From: Natrinema ejinorense
GTDB lineage: Archaea > Halobacteriota > Halobacteria > Halobacteriales > Natrialbaceae
Reading direction: 5' to 3'
Assembly: GCF_002494345.1 (NCBI RefSeq)
Contig: NZ_NXNI01000001.1
Span: forward strand, 3,924,346 to 3,988,345
Length of the DNA stretch: 64,000 nucleotides
Shown here one piece after another: positions 8,091-17,513 of this stretch. A program made the position numbers and the translations under genes. Positions within the stretch are counted from its first letter, which is position 1. The number at the start of each line of letters is the position of its first letter. The notes under the pieces are model-generated. The model saw only the letters and a list, made by a program, of their open reading frames with translations. It searched no databases and had not been told where the DNA came from.

Positions 8091-9359
8091 ATGCCCGGAC
8101 AATCGAATCGACGAACGCTGCTGTCTGGTCTCTGTACCGCTGGTCTCGGCGGTCTTGCCGGCTGTCTCAGTTCGGTACCCGGACTCGACTCGAACGATGC
8201 CGAGTCCGGGACCGACGTTGGTGGTACCGACCGGACGCTCAAACTCGGTATCATGCAACCGCTGAGCGGCAATCTCGAGTCGCTCGGGAAACCGATTCGA
8301 GACGCCGCAGAACTCCCGATCAAACAAGTACGAGACGACGTATCGCTCGACATCGATTACACTGTCGTCGACACGGAAACGTCCCCGTCCGCGGGCGTTC
8401 AAGGCGCTTCCACGCTCGCCAACGAGGAGTACCCGATGGTCAACGGTCCGGCGGCGGCCGACGTGACGCTACAGGCGACACAGCAGGTACTCATTCCGTA
8501 CCGGACCGTCTGCTGTTCGCCCAGCGCGACGTCGCCGACGATCACGTCGCTCAACGACGCCGGTCTCGTCTTCCGGACCGCACTGTCGGACCGGCTGCAG
8601 GCGATCGTTCTGGCTCAGGAGGCGGCGAACGACCTCGGCCACGACAACGCCGCGATCCTCTACGAGAACAACGACTACGGCTGGCAGTTGGGCCAGGCGT
8701 TCACGCGATCGTTCCAGCGCACACACGGCGGCACGGTCACGTCACAGGTCCCGCTGAAAGGCGACTCGAACTCCTACGACGCGGCCATCGAGCGGGCCAG
8801 GACGGACGATCCCGACCTGTTGCTCGTGATCGGCTATCCGGAGACCGGCGGCCAGGTACTCACTGACCTCGGTGCCGACGCCCCGGAAGACATCCTCGTT
8901 ACCGACGGGATGCAAGATGGGGCCCTCCACGACGAGATCGATTACTCGCTCGACGGCATCCGCGGCACCGCGCCGCTGGTCAACGGGCCGGGTAACCAGA
9001 CGTTCACGGAGCTATTCGAGGGCGAGTACGACACCGAACCGAGCATCTTCACGCCCCATTCGTACGACGCGAGCGCCGTCTTGCTGCTCGCGAACGCCTA
9101 CGCTGGGCAAAACGACGGCCAAGCGATCGGCAGCGCCATGCCGGTTGTCACGACCGGAGACGGGAAGGAGATCACCCCGAACAACCTCGCGGAGGGAATC
9201 GAACTCGCGGCCGAGGGCGATGCCGTCACGTATCAGGGGGCGTCCGGCTCGGTTAACTTCGACCAGAACGGCGACGTGACCGACGGCGTCATCCAGTACT
9301 GGGAGTTCGACGAAAGTGCTTCCGGCGGAATCGCCGAAATAGACCGGGTGAGTCCATAA
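8091..9359 (+). CDS. BasB-like substrate-binding lipoprotein (type 1 periplasmic-binding fold)
   Basis: A 422-residue exported protein. The N-terminus has a twin arginine (NRRTLL), a hydrophobic stretch and the lipobox LAGC, so it is probably a Tat-exported lipoprotein facing the outside. The rest matches leucine/isoleucine/valine-binding proteins: LGIMQPLSGNLESLGKP, then IDYTVVDTETSP, and a C-terminal ASGSVNFDQNGDV. It overlaps the following transducer gene by 1 bp and no ABC permease is adjacent. It probably presents an amino acid or similar ligand to the transducer, as BasB does for BasT in Halobacterium. The ligand is not predictable. Confidence 0.88.
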   Translation: MPGQSNRRTLLSGLCTAGLGGLAGCLSSVPGLDSNDAESGTDVGGTDRTLKLGIMQPLSGNLESLGKPIRDAAELPIKQVRDDVSLDIDYTVVDTETSPSAGVQGASTLANEEYPMVNGPAAADVTLQATQQVLIPYRTVCCSPSATSPTITSLNDAGLVFRTALSDRLQAIVLAQEAANDLGHDNAAILYENNDYGWQLGQAFTRSFQRTHGGTVTSQVPLKGDSNSYDAAIERARTDDPDLLLVIGYPETGGQVLTDLGADAPEDILVTDGMQDGALHDEIDYSLDGIRGTAPLVNGPGNQTFTELFEGEYDTEPSIFTPHSYDASAVLLLANAYAGQNDGQAIGSAMPVVTTGDGKEITPNNLAEGIELAAEGDAVTYQGASGSVNFDQNGDVTDGVIQYWEFDESASGGIAEIDRVSP

Positions 9360-11908
9360 TGGTGTCGCTCGCATCGCTGGTGCCGTCGTTCATCAGGCGG
9401 CGGTACCTCCTGAAGTTCGTGGTCTCGATCCTGGCGGTCGTGCTCGTGATCGGGAGCGTCGGGGCGGTCAGCTACGTCCAGATCGACCAGACGGTCCGGA
9501 CCGACTCGAACGAACAGCTCGAATCGACCGCCGAAACGCATGCGGATACGATCAGTAACTGGGTCGAGTCGATGCGCGTCCAGACCCGGACGGCGTCCGA
9601 TTCGTCGGTCCTTCGGGAGGGCGATCCGCAGGCAGTCCAGGGCAAACTCGTCGAAGAGCAGGCCCGGATGGACGTCGACGTCCGTGCGATCCACTACGTC
9701 GACACCGAGAACAACGAGATCGTCACGAGCACGAACGCGGCTTACCGCGGCGAATCGTTCGCCGATCTGGAGGAACCGTGGGCCACGGACGGCTTCGAGG
9801 ACAACCTCGGACTCGACGAGTCCGTCTGGCACTCCCAGTCGGCCTACAAGTCGCCGAGCCTCGAGGATCAGGTGATGGCCTTCGCCAGTCCGGTCACCGA
9901 CCGCGACGATCGGGCCGTCGTCATCATCGGCACCCTCGAGTATCAGGTCGACCAACTCCACGAGGAGAACACGTCCGCCTCGACGGCCATCATCGGCGGC
10001 GACGGCGCGACAGTCTTCAAGGCCGAGTCGGCGTCGCTCGACGCTGACGCGGCCGACAGCGATGCGGTCGAGGCTGCCCTCGGCGGCCGGATGACTCGTA
10101 CCCAGGACGATGATGTCGTCCGGGCGTACGTCCCCGTGGGCAACACTCAGTGGGTCGCCGTCACGAGCGTCCCGGCGGAGCAAGCCTACGGCGTCGCGAA
10201 CGATGTCGAGACCAACGTCATCACGATGGTGCTTGCGAGTCTGATCGCCCTCGGAGTCATCGGCGGCGTCCTCGGACGGCAGACCGTCGTCCCGCTGACT
10301 CGGCTCCGCGACCGGACGGCCGAGATGGAAGAAGGCAACCTCGACGTCGATCTCGAGACGAACCGTGTCGACGAGATCGGCCGGCTGTACGATGGCTTCG
10401 ACAGCATGCGCACCTCGTTGCGAAACCAGATCGAGGCGGCCGAGGTCGCCCGTGAGGAGGCGGAAGCGGCCCGCGAGCAGACCGAATCGATGAATCGCCA
10501 CCTCGAGATGAAAGCCGAGGAGTTCAGCAGCGTGATGGACGAGTGTGCCGACGGTGATCTAACCCAGCGGCTCGACCCCGAGAGCGAGAGCGAGGCGATG
10601 ACCGATATCGCGGTCGCGTTCAACGAGATGCTCGTGGAACTCGAGGAGACGACGGCCAACGTCAAGGCCTTCGCCGACGAGGTGGCGGCGGCCAGCGAAC
10701 AGGTGACTGCCAGCTCCGAGGAGGTTCGTTCGGCGTCACAGCAGGTTTCCGAGTCGATTCAGTCGATTTCGGACGGTGCGGACCGCCAGAACCAGAACCT
10801 GCAGTCGGTTAACCAAGAGATGAGTGACCTGTCGACGACGACTGAGGAGATCGCGGCCTCCTCGAACAACGTCGCCGACCTCGCGGAGCAGACGGCCGAA
10901 ACTGGACGACTCGGTCGCCAAGCGGCACAGGAAGCGATCGACGGGATGCACGTGATCGAATCGGAGTCGACCGATGCCGTCGATGCGATCCAGGACCTCG
11001 AAGAGGAGATGGCACAGGTCGACGAACTCGTCGAGTTCATCTCCGACGTCGCCCGCGAGACGAACATGCTCGCCCTGAACGCGAACATCGAAGCCTCGCG
11101 GGGCGACAGCGGCGAGGACGGCTCCGGGTTCGGTGCCGTCGCTACGCAGGTCAAGGAGTTGGCCGCGGACACGAAATCGACCGCCGAGGACATCGAACAG
11201 CGGTTAGAGCGGATCGACGAACAGACGACGGAAACGGCGACCGAGGTCCAGCGCACCGCAGAGCGGATCTCGGAGCACGTCGGCTCCGTCGAAAACGCTG
11301 CGGAGGCGCTCGACGAGATCTCCCACTACGCCGATCGGACCAACGACGGCGTCCAGGAGATTTCCGCGGCGACCGAGGAACAAGCGGCCTCGACGCAGGA
11401 GGTCGTCGCCATGGTCTCGTCGGCGACGAACATCTCCGAAGCGACCGCGGCCGAATCCCAGCGCGTCGCGGCGGCTGCCGAAGAGCAAACCTCCGCCCTT
11501 TCGGAGGTGTCGGAGAGTGCGAGTTCACTCACCGATCAGGCGGCACACCTGAGCGAGACGCTCGATCACTTCGAAACCGACCGAGCGGAAGACGTCTCCG
11601 TCGAGGGGTACGAATCCGACCACGAGATGTCCTTCGAGTTCGAGGAAACGAACATCGACGGCGACGACATGGTTGAGAACCGTGATGGAAATCCCGATGC
11701 GGTGGCCAAGAGTATAACCGAGTCCGAACCGGACGACCGAGCATCGACGGAGGCCACGAGGGGCGTGACCGACGCGGGAGACGGAAACGATGCCGACGAA
11801 GACGGGGCGGCCGAGACGGGAATCGAGTCCGAGTCGGAGGCCGACGACACGGACGCTGACGGGTCGTCGGACGACGAATTCACCTTCACTCAGTTCGACG
11901 ACGAGTAA
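9359..11908 (+). CDS. Methyl-accepting chemotaxis transducer (BasT/Htr-like)
   Basis: An 849-residue transducer. A TM segment at about 17-38 (FVVSILAVVLVIGSVGAVSY) and a second at about 283-305 flank an extracellular Cache-like sensor. HAMP sequences follow (VVPLTRLRDRTAEMEEGNLD, then a second unit near 380-430). The signalling coiled coil has the conserved hairpin tip ETNMLALNANIEASRGD near 563-579. The last about 110 residues are an Asp/Glu/Ser-rich acidic tail. It signals to CheA/CheW. Translational coupling to the binding lipoprotein suggests that protein is its ligand-bound partner. Confidence 0.93.
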   Translation: MVSLASLVPSFIRRRYLLKFVVSILAVVLVIGSVGAVSYVQIDQTVRTDSNEQLESTAETHADTISNWVESMRVQTRTASDSSVLREGDPQAVQGKLVEEQARMDVDVRAIHYVDTENNEIVTSTNAAYRGESFADLEEPWATDGFEDNLGLDESVWHSQSAYKSPSLEDQVMAFASPVTDRDDRAVVIIGTLEYQVDQLHEENTSASTAIIGGDGATVFKAESASLDADAADSDAVEAALGGRMTRTQDDDVVRAYVPVGNTQWVAVTSVPAEQAYGVANDVETNVITMVLASLIALGVIGGVLGRQTVVPLTRLRDRTAEMEEGNLDVDLETNRVDEIGRLYDGFDSMRTSLRNQIEAAEVAREEAEAAREQTESMNRHLEMKAEEFSSVMDECADGDLTQRLDPESESEAMTDIAVAFNEMLVELEETTANVKAFADEVAAASEQVTASSEEVRSASQQVSESIQSISDGADRQNQNLQSVNQEMSDLSTTTEEIAASSNNVADLAEQTAETGRLGRQAAQEAIDGMHVIESESTDAVDAIQDLEEEMAQVDELVEFISDVARETNMLALNANIEASRGDSGEDGSGFGAVATQVKELAADTKSTAEDIEQRLERIDEQTTETATEVQRTAERISEHVGSVENAAEALDEISHYADRTNDGVQEISAATEEQAASTQEVVAMVSSATNISEATAAESQRVAAAAEEQTSALSEVSESASSLTDQAAHLSETLDHFETDRAEDVSVEGYESDHEMSFEFEETNIDGDDMVENRDGNPDAVAKSITESEPDDRASTEATRGVTDAGDGNDADEDGAAETGIESESEADDTDADGSSDDEFTFTQFDDE

Positions 11909-11965
11909 GACCGAGTCGACGGTCGAACCGTCACGTACTTTTCACCGCCGTCCTAAGCGCGGGTG

Positions 11966-12808
11966 ATGGAACTGCTGGAGCGCCGACGGGCGCTGATCGA
12001 GGAGCGTCTCGTCGAGGTAGTCGAGGGGGTCGAACCCGAGACGCTCAGCGACGAAGTGCGCCACGTTGCGCTCTCGGGCGGGAAGCGCGTCCGACCGATG
12101 GTGACGCTATTGGCCTGTGAGACCGTCGGCGGACGGGCCGAGGACGCAGTCGAGTTCGGCGTCGGGATCGAACTCGTTCACGCGGCCTCGCTGGTCGTCG
12201 ACGACATCATCGACCGCTCGGAGCTGCGACGCGGGACGACCAGCGCCTGGGCCGAGTTCGGTCATGGCCCGGCGATCATCACCAGCGATGGGCTGCTCGG
12301 AGAGGCGTTCGCCCTGTTTTCGGCCGACCCGAACGCGACCCGCGTCGTCGCCGAAGCGATGGTCGAACTCGGCATCGGCGAGGCGACCGAACTGTCCGCC
12401 GAGCCGACCAACGAGGAAGAGTACATGACCCTGGCACGCCGCAAGACCGGGGCGCTGTTCCGGGCGGCGGCGGAACTCGGGGCGATCGCTGCCGACTCCG
12501 ATCCCGTCACCGTCGAGGCACTGGGCGAGTACGCCGAACGAGTCGGTATCGCCTTCCAGATCAGAGACGACGTGCTCGATGCCGTCGCCGATCCCGAGGA
12601 ACTGGGCAAACCGACCGGCAACGACGCAGCACTCGAGCGCCCGTCGGTCGTCCAGGTGACGGATCTCACGCCCGAGGAAGCCAACGCTCACGCCCGGCGG
12701 GAGGCCGATCGAGCGATCGACGCCCTGGATCGAGTCGAAGTCGCCGATCCCGAGGCCCGACAGTATTTGCTCGATCTCGCGGAATTCGTCGTCGAGCGCG
12801 AGCGATAA
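11966..12808 (+). CDS. Polyprenyl (geranylgeranyl/farnesyl-type) diphosphate synthase
   Basis: A 280-residue trans-isoprenyl diphosphate synthase. Visible are GGKRVRP near residue 38, the first aspartate-rich motif DDIID in LVVDDIIDRSELRRG, and the second Asp-rich region FQIRDDVLD. It condenses isopentenyl diphosphate with an allylic diphosphate, for archaeal lipids or quinone and carotenoid side chains. The protein is shorter than typical GGPP synthases (about 330-350), so the product chain length is uncertain. A GTG three bases upstream at 11963 is an alternative start; I prefer the ATG. It sits alone between the transducer and a convergent DUF373 gene. Confidence 0.87.
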   Translation: MELLERRRALIEERLVEVVEGVEPETLSDEVRHVALSGGKRVRPMVTLLACETVGGRAEDAVEFGVGIELVHAASLVVDDIIDRSELRRGTTSAWAEFGHGPAIITSDGLLGEAFALFSADPNATRVVAEAMVELGIGEATELSAEPTNEEEYMTLARRKTGALFRAAAELGAIAADSDPVTVEALGEYAERVGIAFQIRDDVLDAVADPEELGKPTGNDAALERPSVVQVTDLTPEEANAHARREADRAIDALDRVEVADPEARQYLLDLAEFVVERER

Positions 12809-12869
12809 GCGGCGACTCGCTCCGACACCGGCGAGCACCGCCGTTGGGTTCGCGGAGATCGGGTCCAGG

Positions 12870-13982
12870 TCAGACGCGTTCGGCCCGCGTCCCCTCTTCG
12901 CGGTCCGGATCGTCGAACCACGATTCTGCGACGGCGAAGGTAAGCGTGCTCATAATTCCGAGCAGCGTCCCTGCCGTCAGTGCCGTCGCGAGATAGGTGA
13001 TGCCCACCTCCTCGAGGAAGAACGCACTCACCGCATAGAGGACGATCGCGATCGAGACTACGTAGAAGGGGGCGTTGAGGTATCGCCACTCAAGCGAGCC
13101 GGCGATGTATTCGTCGGTGATCTGTCCGAGGCTGGTCGTCAGCCCCGCCGCGGCCAGCCAGAGGATCGAGCCGTTGACCAGTGCGGCGAGCATGACGGGA
13201 ACCTCGAGGTCGCCGGCGGTCGATCGTTGGACTCCCTCGAGCGTGTCGACCCCGCTGACGCCGCCGAGGACGAACAGCGCCGCGGCGACGACGTACGCCA
13301 GCAGCGTCGTTCGGCCGGCGTACAGCGAGCGGCGGGCGCGTTCGACGGCGGTGTCCAGCCGGTCGCCGAGGCCGAGCCCGCGCGAGATGAGATAGAACCC
13401 AAGCAGCGCGGACGTCATTCCCAGTACGAACCCCGGCATGTCCAGGACGGTCCCGATCAGCGCGAGCGGATAGATCAATAGGAGAATACCGAGGGGGATG
13501 AGGACCGTCCCGCGCGTCTCGGGGTCGTCTAACACCTGCTTGATCGTGTAGTACATCGACTCGAGATCCTGTGCCTGCCGGACGACGACCCGCCGAACGC
13601 CGTCGATGGGGACACGCGAACGGATGATCGGGATGACGGACTCGTCCTGTGCGCCGTCCGTGACGACGAGGGTCGTGACGTCTTCCGCGGTCGAGAGACT
13701 CGCGAGGACGGTGTCGACTTCGTCGCCGACTTCCCGGTTGGCGCTGACGTCGCCCTGATCGTTACCGGTGACGACGGCGACTTCGACGTTCTCGTCGCGG
13801 TCGGCGAGGTCGTCGTAGACGTGCAATCCCTGAAAGATGACGTTGACGTCGGAGTCCTCCGGATCCGCGGTGGCGAGTGCGACCGCTGCCTCCTCGACTG
13901 GAGCGCGGCCGATAACCGGCGTCGAGAAACCGGTCTTCCGGCCGAGATCGTCGTCGAGATCGACACAGAGGACCAACAGCAT
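12870..13982 (-). CDS. DUF373 family membrane protein
   Basis: A 370-residue protein. The N-terminal soluble domain (about 1-155) begins MLLVLCVDLDDDLGRKTG and contains GNDQGDVSANREVGDEVD and VVVTDGAQDESVIPIIRSR. It is followed by about six transmembrane segments, for example TLLAYVVAAALFVLGGVSGV. This layout matches the archaeal DUF373 family, a conserved family of unknown function. A TATA-like AAAAATAC lies about 28 nt before the ATG at 13982. Confidence 0.85.
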   Translation of the reverse strand: MLLVLCVDLDDDLGRKTGFSTPVIGRAPVEEAAVALATADPEDSDVNVIFQGLHVYDDLADRDENVEVAVVTGNDQGDVSANREVGDEVDTVLASLSTAEDVTTLVVTDGAQDESVIPIIRSRVPIDGVRRVVVRQAQDLESMYYTIKQVLDDPETRGTVLIPLGILLLIYPLALIGTVLDMPGFVLGMTSALLGFYLISRGLGLGDRLDTAVERARRSLYAGRTTLLAYVVAAALFVLGGVSGVDTLEGVQRSTAGDLEVPVMLAALVNGSILWLAAAGLTTSLGQITDEYIAGSLEWRYLNAPFYVVSIAIVLYAVSAFFLEEVGITYLATALTAGTLLGIMSTLTFAVAESWFDDPDREEGTRAERV

Positions 13983-14052
13983 CGGGTCGTAGTTGTACGC
14001 CGCGGTATTTTTCTCTTCTGGGACGCCGAAACGGCGTCGATAGCAGTCGAAA

Positions 14053-15966
14053 TCAGCCGGAGCCGTCCCTCCCGGCGTCGGATTCGTCGGGTATCGATCC
14101 GACGTCGGCGTCGGACGTCGTCACGTTCGTGATCTCGAACCGAGCACCGCCGGCCGATCCGTTCCGAGCCGTGACCGACCAGCCGTGAGCCTCGGCGATT
14201 TCCGTGACGATCGCCAGCCCGAAGCCGGTCCCGTCCGGCTTCGTCGTATAGCCGAACTCGAACACCGAGTCCGTATCGGCCGGCAGTCCCACGCCCGTGT
14301 CCTCGACGTAGAACCCACGTCGGCTCGTCTCGTCGCCGGTCGAGTCCCCATCAGCCGCGAGCGACCCGACGGTGACGACCAGCGGCTCCGTCTCGCCGGT
14401 GCCGGCCTCGTCGGTTCCATGCTTGACCGAATTTCGGAACAGGTTCTCGAACAGCGTCCGAAGTCGAGCGTCGTCGCCGTACACTCGCATCTCGCCGTCG
14501 ATCTCGAGACGGGCACCACCGGTATCGACGGTCGACCACGCGTCGCGAGCCACGCCGGCAAGCGGGAGCCATTCCCGCTCGCCGATCGTTTTGCCCTGCC
14601 GGGCCAACTGCAACAGCCCGTCGACGAGTTCCCCCATCCGCGACAGCGACCACTGCAGTTCGTCGACGTGTCGACTGTCCAGTTGCTCGTCGAGGGGGTC
14701 GAGATGCCCCTGTGCGACGTTCAGCGGGTTTCGGAGGTCGTGGCTGACGAGGCTGGCGAACTGTTCGAGCCGGTCGTTCTGGCGCTCGAGTTCGCGTCGG
14801 TAGCGTTCCTGTTGGGTGATATCGCGGAACGCGTGGACGGTTCCGGCGAACTCGCCGTCCTCGAGCGGGAGCAATTTCGTATGGACATCGTAGATCCGTT
14901 CGTCGCCGTCGGGTCGGCGAAAGCGGACGTTGTACGTGGCTTTCTCGTCGTCGGTGTCCGCGGAGAGGAGCTGACGGACGGCCTCGATGTACTGATCGAT
15001 CGTCGACTCGCGATAGTATCCGCGTTCGATGAGCGTCGGAAACGCCATCCCCAGGAGTTCGTCTTTGGTCTCCTCGAATTTGGACAGATACTCGTCGTTC
15101 AACCAGACGATAGTCGCGTCCGCATCGAGTACGAACAGCCCGAACGGTGCGGTCTCGAGGATCGTCTCGTCCCGGTAGCGTTCGCGGCGTCGTTCCTCGT
15201 GGCGTGTGAGTTTCCGAACGATGCCGATGGAGCCGGCGGGCTCGTCGTCGATATCCAGCGGTGCGACGCTCATCTCGCCGTCCCGTCGTCCATCCCCGGT
15301 TTCGAACGTCCACTCGAAGCGCGATCTCTCCGGGGGCGCTGCTGTGGTCTCTGGGTCCGACACATCGCTTGCACCTGCGGCCGTTTCGTCGGTGAGAAAC
15401 GTCCCGATGGTCGACCCGAGCAGTCGATCTCGGTCGTACCCCAGCCAGTCGACCGCCGCGTCGTTTACCATCGTAATCGTCCCGTTCCGATCGAAGAGAC
15501 AGATCGGGTCGGCAGCGTTCTCGACGACCGACCGGTACCGCTCGAGTTGCCGATCGATCTCCGCTCGACGGTCTTCCACACGGCGTTTCTCGACGGCGTT
15601 CTCGATTCGATGTGCGAGGACCGTATACTGGGCGGTGGCAGTCTCCTTTCGCAGGTAGTCGGTCACGCCGGCATCGATCGCCTTGCGTGCGATCTCCGCC
15701 GGATCAGCGCCCGTAACTAGGAGAAACGGGACGTCCGGATCGCGGTCACGGACGGCCTGGAAGAACTCGAGTCCGTTCATTCCGGGCATCTCGTAGTCGC
15801 TGATGAGACAGTCGACATCGACGTCGTCGAGGATCGCAAGCCCCGCACGCCCGCTGTCAGCGGTCGTTACGTCGAACTCGTCGTTCGTTCGCTCGAGGGC
15901 GGTCGCGAGGAAGTCGCGAACGCTCGGATCGTCGTCGACACACAGGACGTGGATCCTCGCTGACAT
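14053..15966 (-). CDS. Response regulator-PAS-PAS-histidine kinase
   Basis: A 637-residue cytoplasmic signalling protein. A receiver domain comes first (acidic D11-D13, probable phospho-acceptor D57 in LISDYEMPG). Two PAS domains follow (about 145-255 and 265-390; the second ends with the PAC-like GTVHAFRDITQQERY). Then come the H-box LVSHDLRNPLNVAQGH near residue 410 and a HATPase domain (NLFRNSVKHG, VEDTGVGLP, GFGLAIVTEIAEAHGW). The receiver-first order is common in haloarchaea. No output regulator lies beside it. A TTATTATAC box lies about 28 nt before the ATG. Confidence 0.92.
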   Translation of the reverse strand: MSARIHVLCVDDDPSVRDFLATALERTNDEFDVTTADSGRAGLAILDDVDVDCLISDYEMPGMNGLEFFQAVRDRDPDVPFLLVTGADPAEIARKAIDAGVTDYLRKETATAQYTVLAHRIENAVEKRRVEDRRAEIDRQLERYRSVVENAADPICLFDRNGTITMVNDAAVDWLGYDRDRLLGSTIGTFLTDETAAGASDVSDPETTAAPPERSRFEWTFETGDGRRDGEMSVAPLDIDDEPAGSIGIVRKLTRHEERRRERYRDETILETAPFGLFVLDADATIVWLNDEYLSKFEETKDELLGMAFPTLIERGYYRESTIDQYIEAVRQLLSADTDDEKATYNVRFRRPDGDERIYDVHTKLLPLEDGEFAGTVHAFRDITQQERYRRELERQNDRLEQFASLVSHDLRNPLNVAQGHLDPLDEQLDSRHVDELQWSLSRMGELVDGLLQLARQGKTIGEREWLPLAGVARDAWSTVDTGGARLEIDGEMRVYGDDARLRTLFENLFRNSVKHGTDEAGTGETEPLVVTVGSLAADGDSTGDETSRRGFYVEDTGVGLPADTDSVFEFGYTTKPDGTGFGLAIVTEIAEAHGWSVTARNGSAGGARFEITNVTTSDADVGSIPDESDAGRDGSG

Positions 15967-16088
15967 CGGCTGTTCTCCCTTCCATCCCCATCGTATAATA
16001 ACATGTGGCTAGAAACGAGGCGTCGACACGCTCCAGTCCACTGCAGTTTCGCACGGCTTTTGAGGCTCGGGTGGCTACGTTCCGTCGA

Positions 16089-17084
16089 ATGATCTCGAAG
16101 GGCTGTGAGCAGTGTGCGAAAGGTGGCAAGATGGTGCTGTTCGTCTATGGCTACTGCGACCAGCGCGACTGCTTTTACTGCCCGCTCGGGGAGAACCGCA
16201 AGAACGTCACCGACGTCTACGCTAACGAGCGACTCGTCGAAGCGGACGAGGACGTGCTCACCGAGGCCCACCGAATGGACGCGCTGGGCACGTCGATCAC
16301 CGGCGGCGAGCCCCAGGAGGCGCTCGGCCGGACCTGTCACTACCTCGAGTTGCTCAAAGACGAGTTCGGCGAGGATCACCACACCCACCTCTATACCGGT
16401 ATCACCGGCGGCCGCGAGAACATGCGGCGACTCTCCGAGGCCGGCTTGGACGAGATTCGGTTCCATCCGCCGTACGAACAGTGGGGGGACCTCCACGGGA
16501 CCGAGTGGGAGGAGATCCTCTACATCGCCCGCGAAGAAGGGCTCACCCCCGCGTTCGAGATTCCAGGCATCCGCCCCGAGACGGAGTTCCTCGAACTCAT
16601 CGACGAGGGCGCAGCCGAGTTCTGTAACGTCAACGAGTTCGAGATGAGCGACGGGAACTACCGACGGATGCAAGAACAAGGGTTCGAACTCAAGGAAGAC
16701 CACATGAGCGCCGTCGACGGCTCCCGCGAAGAGATCCTCGAGGTGATGGGCGACCACGAGAAGGTCTACTTCTGTACGTCCGTATTCAAGGACGCTGCCC
16801 AGCATCGTCGCCGCCTCAAACGCATGGCCCGCAACATCCGCCGCGAGTTCGACGACGTCACCGACGACGGCACGCTCGTCTACGGCAAGACCCACGCCGA
16901 CCCCGCGGAGTTCGAAGCCCTGGGCGTCCCCGAGGAGTTCTACACCGTCAAACCCGACCACGTCGAGGTCGCCTGGTGGCTCTTAGAGGAGATGATCGAG
17001 GACGGCGACCTCGACGACGGCGAAATCGTCGAGCAGTATCCGACCTACGACGGACAGGTCGTCGAGCGGACGCCGTTAGCGTGA
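16089..17084 (+). CDS. Radical SAM domain protein (COG2108-like)
   Basis: A 331-residue protein. The cluster-binding loop reads YGYCDQRDCFYCPLG, a CX4CX2C spacing rather than the usual CX3CX2C. An extra cysteine pair (CEQC) lies at residues 5-8. A radical SAM barrel follows (TGGEP with SITGGEPQEAL, then HLYTGITGGRENMRRLSEAG, DEIRFHPP, and GIRPETEFL). It resembles archaeal proteins related to pyruvate formate-lyase activase; the reaction is unknown. The ATG at 16089 was chosen because homology begins there, while an upstream extension from 16005 looks non-coding. The 3' end is tandemly repeated downstream. Confidence 0.85.
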   Translation: MISKGCEQCAKGGKMVLFVYGYCDQRDCFYCPLGENRKNVTDVYANERLVEADEDVLTEAHRMDALGTSITGGEPQEALGRTCHYLELLKDEFGEDHHTHLYTGITGGRENMRRLSEAGLDEIRFHPPYEQWGDLHGTEWEEILYIAREEGLTPAFEIPGIRPETEFLELIDEGAAEFCNVNEFEMSDGNYRRMQEQGFELKEDHMSAVDGSREEILEVMGDHEKVYFCTSVFKDAAQHRRRLKRMARNIRREFDDVTDDGTLVYGKTHADPAEFEALGVPEEFYTVKPDHVEVAWWLLEEMIEDGDLDDGEIVEQYPTYDGQVVERTPLA

Positions 17085-17350
17085 GTACCGCGAGCGAGCG
17101 AAGCGAGTGAGCGGTTTTTTGGTGGAGATTTTTCGAGGAGGGTGAACGCAGTGAACCCGACGAGAAAAAGGTCCACGTGGCAGGTCGTCGAGCGGACGCC
17201 GCTGGCATAAAGACCGCGAGCGAACGCGGTGAGCGAGCGGCTTTTTGATGGTGATTTTTGGAGGTGGGTGAGCGAAGCGAACCCGACGAGAAAAAAGGTC
17301 CACGTGGCAGGTCGTCGAGCGGACGCCGCTAGCGGAGGACCGCGAGCGAA
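17055..17350 (+). repeat. Tandem 126-127 bp repeat carrying the 3' end of the radical SAM gene
   Basis: The 20-base block CAGGTCGTCGAGCGGACGCC begins at 17055 (inside the gene), 17181 and 17308. Each copy is followed by an ACCGCGAGCGA motif. The first two units also carry a pair of T-tracts (GGTTTTTTGG or GGCTTTTTGATGG, then GATTTTT) and end in GAGAAAAAGGTCCACGTGG (one extra A in the second). So the last codons of the gene plus its terminator-like tail were duplicated in tandem; the third copy is partial. Copy 2 still encodes the gene's last residues with its own TAA. Confidence 0.85.
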
Positions 17351-17513
17351 CTGGGATTCGCATCGATTGTGCACGCTATAACGATCGTCCCACAGCGTGC
17401 AACCCCCCGAATATGGCCGTCTCGAGACTATCGTGTCCCGTTCATCGCCGAGCGAGTCGGTGCCACTTATCCGGGTTGTAATAATGGCGGGTGTCCCGAA
17501 ATGGGCGGCTACG
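17085..17513 (+). other. 429-bp intergenic region
   Basis: It holds the remainder of the 126-127 bp tandem repeat up to about 17350, and then about 160 bp leading to the lipoprotein gene. No further gene is seen. GTTGTAATAATGG at 17475-17487 is a candidate promoter element for the lipoprotein gene. Confidence 0.5.
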
